Shown: piece after piece, positions 61,651 through 64,000 of the stretch
Numbering within the stretch: position 1 is the stretch's first letter
Layout: every line of letters begins with the position of its first letter
Source: Methanoculleus sp.
GTDB taxonomy: Archaea > Halobacteriota > Methanomicrobia > Methanomicrobiales > Methanoculleaceae
DNA length: 64,000 bases
Assembly (NCBI RefSeq): GCF_030019085.1
Contig: NZ_JASEFJ010000003.1
Location: 122,829-186,828, forward strand
Reading direction: 5' to 3'
Program-made: the position numbers and the translations under genes
Notes under the pieces: generated by a model
Told to the model about the DNA's origin: nothing
What the model saw: the letters and a program-made list of their open reading frames with translations, nothing else
Databases searched by the model: none

Positions 61651-61879
61651 CCGTGTTCCCGGCGAGGAAACTCCCCTTAAATTTTATCCTCTTCCTCGTG
61701 CACCTTTGCCCCCCGCACGTCTTAGCGGCCCTGGATATCCTATTTTCCATATTGCGAGAGCACCTGGCTATCGCCGGAGATCGTGTCACAGGTCATAAGC
61801 CTCTGTCCCTCCACCTCGCTCGGTCTCGTTCTAGTGATTACTCCCGGGAAGACCTAGCAGGTTTTTGCATTACTGAAGG

Positions 61880-61887
61880 TATATATG
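61880..61887 (+). promoter_or_regulatory. TATA box for the fasciclin gene
   Basis: TATATATG-like sequence in an AT-rich spot, 26-33 bases before the ATG at 61913, which gives a very short leader. Confidence 0.5.
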
Positions 61888-61912
61888 TCCTCACGGTGAC
61901 TCAGGGTTATCC

Positions 61913-62362
61913 ATGAAGAGTATCGTTGAGACTGCAGTCGAGGATGAGCAGTTGAGCATCTCCGTTGAGATGCTGCGGGCAGGGGGGATGGAGAGGATAC
62001 TCCTTGGGCCGGGGGAGTACACCGCGTTGTTCCCGACGAACGATGCGTATTCCGTCTTTTCAAAAGAGTTGCTGGACGCTGTCAGGGCTGACCCTCCGCG
62101 TCTTGCAAGCCTGGTCAGGTTCCACGTCCTGCAGGGCAAACTCACAACATACGAACTGGCGGGGATGGAGGCGATCAGGACGCTGGAAGGCGAGCACCTG
62201 GGGATCTCCGGGACGCCTCCTGGAATACGGCTGAATGGGGCCACCATCATAAAGCCCGACATCGAGTGCACAAACGGTATATACCATGTCATCGACCGCG
62301 TTCTCCTGCCGCGCGCCGTAGAGGCACGGTTGAAGCAGCAGAGCGTCGGGAGCGGTGATTGA
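61913..62362 (+). CDS. Fasciclin (FAS1) domain protein
   Basis: A 149-residue protein consisting of one FAS1 domain: SIVETAVEDEQLSI at the start, the H1 motif YTALFPTNDAYSVFSKEL, FHVLQGKLTTYEL, and the H2 motif CTNGIYHVIDRVLLPRA. FAS1 domains act in adhesion, yet no signal peptide or membrane helix is present here. It is a single-domain, apparently cytoplasmic form. Confidence 0.92.
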   Translation: MKSIVETAVEDEQLSISVEMLRAGGMERILLGPGEYTALFPTNDAYSVFSKELLDAVRADPPRLASLVRFHVLQGKLTTYELAGMEAIRTLEGEHLGISGTPPGIRLNGATIIKPDIECTNGIYHVIDRVLLPRAVEARLKQQSVGSGD

Positions 62363-62383
62363 GCACCGACCGACCCCCATATT

Positions 62384-63530
62384 TCAGTCTCTGACCAACC
62401 CTCGTTTTCCGAACATCGTCCGGGTTGCAAGACAGACCACCCCAACCGCCACATTGATCACCCCGAGACCCCAAACCAGGTTACTTTCCTGCAAGGAAGA
62501 CCAGAACCAGGCCAGCGCTGTTGATAAGGGCGGATGCGGAACCGGTGTCCTCCCTCTGCTGATCGAGCATCAGGAACGCACCCTCCGGCCGCACCGAACT
62601 CCCCATGAGAGAGGCGGGCAAGAGGGCAAGTGCAAATCTCAGTGGCCCCGCAACCCCGAAGAGGCAGACAAGCAGACCGCTGACCGCCATGACGGCAAAC
62701 CCGGCAGCGACGATCTTCCTGCGGCTCACGCGCCTTGTGAGCCAGAGGTAGAGGAACGGCCCCCATATTAGAGCAACGGCGTTCAGGGCGAAGTAGAGAC
62801 TGTACCACTGTTCAGAGAGCCCGAAGCCCTCCGGATAGATATAGGACGACGCCAGGACAAAAGCAAGCGATGCTGTGCTTACAAGCGAGAAGATAACACG
62901 AAGGTATGTGAACCGCGGGTTCGAGAGAACAACCCCAAGTCTGCGTACCGCCTCTGTCACGCTACCGGTCGATCGCGATGGGGCAGTCTCCTCGAGCAAC
63001 CGGCCGCCAATGAACGGTACAACACCGATGAAGGCGAGCGTCAGAAAGAGACCGCGCCATGAGGTGTAGGGGAGCATGGATGCCCCGAGAATCGGAGCGA
63101 CCGCCGGGGTTATGACGACCATCGACTGGACGATAGCGAGCACAGACTCCTGTCTCCTCCCTTCGTAGAGATCCTTGACCATCGCCATCGAGACCGCGGA
63201 CGCGGCGCTACCTCCCGCAGCCTGGAGGATCCGGAACACGATCAGAGGCCAGATGCCCCACGATGCGGCGCACCCAAAACTTGCTATGATGTAAACCACA
63301 AGCCCGAGAAGGAGGACCGGACGACGACCGTACATGTCAGAGAAGGGTCCCCAGAAGAGGAGGCCGAGGCTGAAGAAGAGGAAGAAGAGGATCAGGGTCA
63401 GGTTCGTCAGGCTGGCGGGGACGCCAAAGAGATCTGCCATCCCTGGCAGGGGGGAAGGTAGAGATCGGTTGAGAGCGGAAAGAACGCAGAGAGTAACGCG
63501 ATAAGGAATATTAGCCCCCTCCAAAGCCAT
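62384..63530 (-). pseudogene. MFS transporter (Bcr/CflA type), frameshifted pseudogene
   Basis: Most of a drug:H+ antiporter is intact, including GPFSDMYGRRPVLLLG (MFS loop A) and FRILQAAGGSAASAV. Three lesions are visible. An extra G in the run at 63511-63515 shifts the frame just after MALEG; the alternative frame there reads LIFLIALLSAFFPLSTDLYLP, the normal first helix. A missing C in the run near 63450-63455 shifts back. At 62481-62505 the frame ends early (SAGLVLVFLAGK, TAA), while the last helix, LVWGLGVINVAVGVVCLATR, continues in another frame to a TGA at 62384. As it stands the first helix and the last one are lost. Confidence 0.85.
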
Positions 63531-63695
63531 CAGGATCTCCAGCCTTATTTTACCGTTGGATTCGCGCTCTGAGGGGCAAAGATCGCTCCCCTTGCAAAAG
63601 TACACTCACCATTAAGCCCGATCTCTGATTCCGGCAGATTAAAACCGTAAAATTGATCGTACTAGAAGGAGAACCCTTCTTTTAGTGATAGGAGA

Positions 63696-64000
63696 ATGAA
63701 GTCTCCACTAATAATAGATCCTGAAGACAAAAAGTGGTTACTACTAGAACGTGTTCTTTCGGTGACGACCTCCCGCCGGGCCAGGCAAGAGATGGCAAAA
63801 GCCGGACTAACGCCGGTCGCGAATACAGGTTCCATACTAAGACTGATGCTCATGGCACTCTTCTTCTCCGTGGATATCACCTACATGGTGGACGAACTTC
63901 GGAACCGGGCGGAACTACGTCGGTTTGCAAACATCGTCCATATTCCTTCAGCCGACACGGTCTATCGGTTTATCAGCAGTATCAACGAAGACCAGTTTGT
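63696..64000 (+). CDS. Transposase, N-terminal part (cut by window edge)
   Basis: An open frame from the ATG at 63696, behind GGAG, runs past the window end, giving about 101 residues: MKSPLIIDPEDKKWLLLERVL at the start, then a helical region with ALFFSVDITYMVDELRNRAELRRFANI and PSADTVYRFISSINEDQF. This arrangement is typical of the N-terminal DNA-binding domain of IS4/IS5-like transposases in methanogens. A small dyad (AGAAGG/CCTTCT) lies at 63664-63681 and may belong to the left end. Confidence 0.75.
   Translation, partial: MKSPLIIDPEDKKWLLLERVLSVTTSRRARQEMAKAGLTPVANTGSILRLMLMALFFSVDITYMVDELRNRAELRRFANIVHIPSADTVYRFISSINEDQF

Overview
The window reads as chromosomal DNA of a hydrogenotrophic methanogen of the order Methanomicrobiales, most like Methanoculleus. 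The evidence is archaeal information-processing genes (L10e, an RFC large subunit, a one-domain histone, GatD/GatE), a coenzyme F430 gene cluster, three methanogenesis marker proteins, a partial TCA module of the methanogen type, and GC-rich coding DNA interrupted by AT-rich promoters with archaeal TATA boxes. Many genes use GTG or TTG starts and many neighbours overlap by exactly four bases.

Layout. 1-2032: an IS1634-type insertion sequence (153-1996), exactly delimited, sitting in the zinc-ribbon tail of a decayed tnpB. 2079-3455: an orphan GT4 glycosyltransferase and tRNA-Leu(UAA). 3512-14074, nearly all minus strand: a PLP aminotransferase, DUF2070, a PfkB kinase, DUF555, a nitroreductase, a small Gly/Arg-rich protein, and argH-gatD-gatE. 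14831-17503: an ABC importer of the nitrate/sulfonate/taurine class. 18106-25555: L10e, then a nine-gene run fumA-fumB-korD-korA-korB-korC-sucC-sucD-dacZ in which all eight junctions are 4-nt overlaps. 25616-29046: SAM synthetase, hisG, hisA, hisB. 29770-31925: histone and methanogenesis marker proteins 4 and 2. 32144-36404: RFC-L, UPF0146, archaemetzincin, a membrane-anchored acetolactate decarboxylase, a yeast-type cytosine deaminase, a HEAT-repeat protein. 37028-41749: an orphan protein, the nadX-nadA-nadC NAD pathway, and a MiaB-like methylthiotransferase with no canonical start codon. 42487-45993: a DtxR-type regulator and a znuACB zinc importer. 46025-50952: a membrane protein, serS, an ABC exporter and an NCS2 permease. 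51064-52453: tRNA-Ile and tRNA-Glu flanking a truncated tnpB, with a partial tRNA duplicate. 52543-58784: a nitrogenase-like protein, ilvE, and cfbB-cfbD-cfbE-cfbA for coenzyme F430. 58939-61428: marker protein 9, a CitG-family protein and DUF447. 61913-64000: a fasciclin protein, a multiply frameshifted MFS pseudogene and the start of another transposase.

The most unusual non-coding signal is a family of long, mosaic, GC-rich intergenic repeats, present at eight loci, that fills almost every intergenic gap longer than 400 bases. It is built from recurring modules, including a deeply shared core GATTCTCCATCGATACAGTG. I do not recognise it as any known element. Other points of interest are the c-di-AMP synthase locked onto the TCA operon, the second nitrogenase component-1-like protein beside the F430 genes, and the MFS gene whose first frameshift is reversed by a second.
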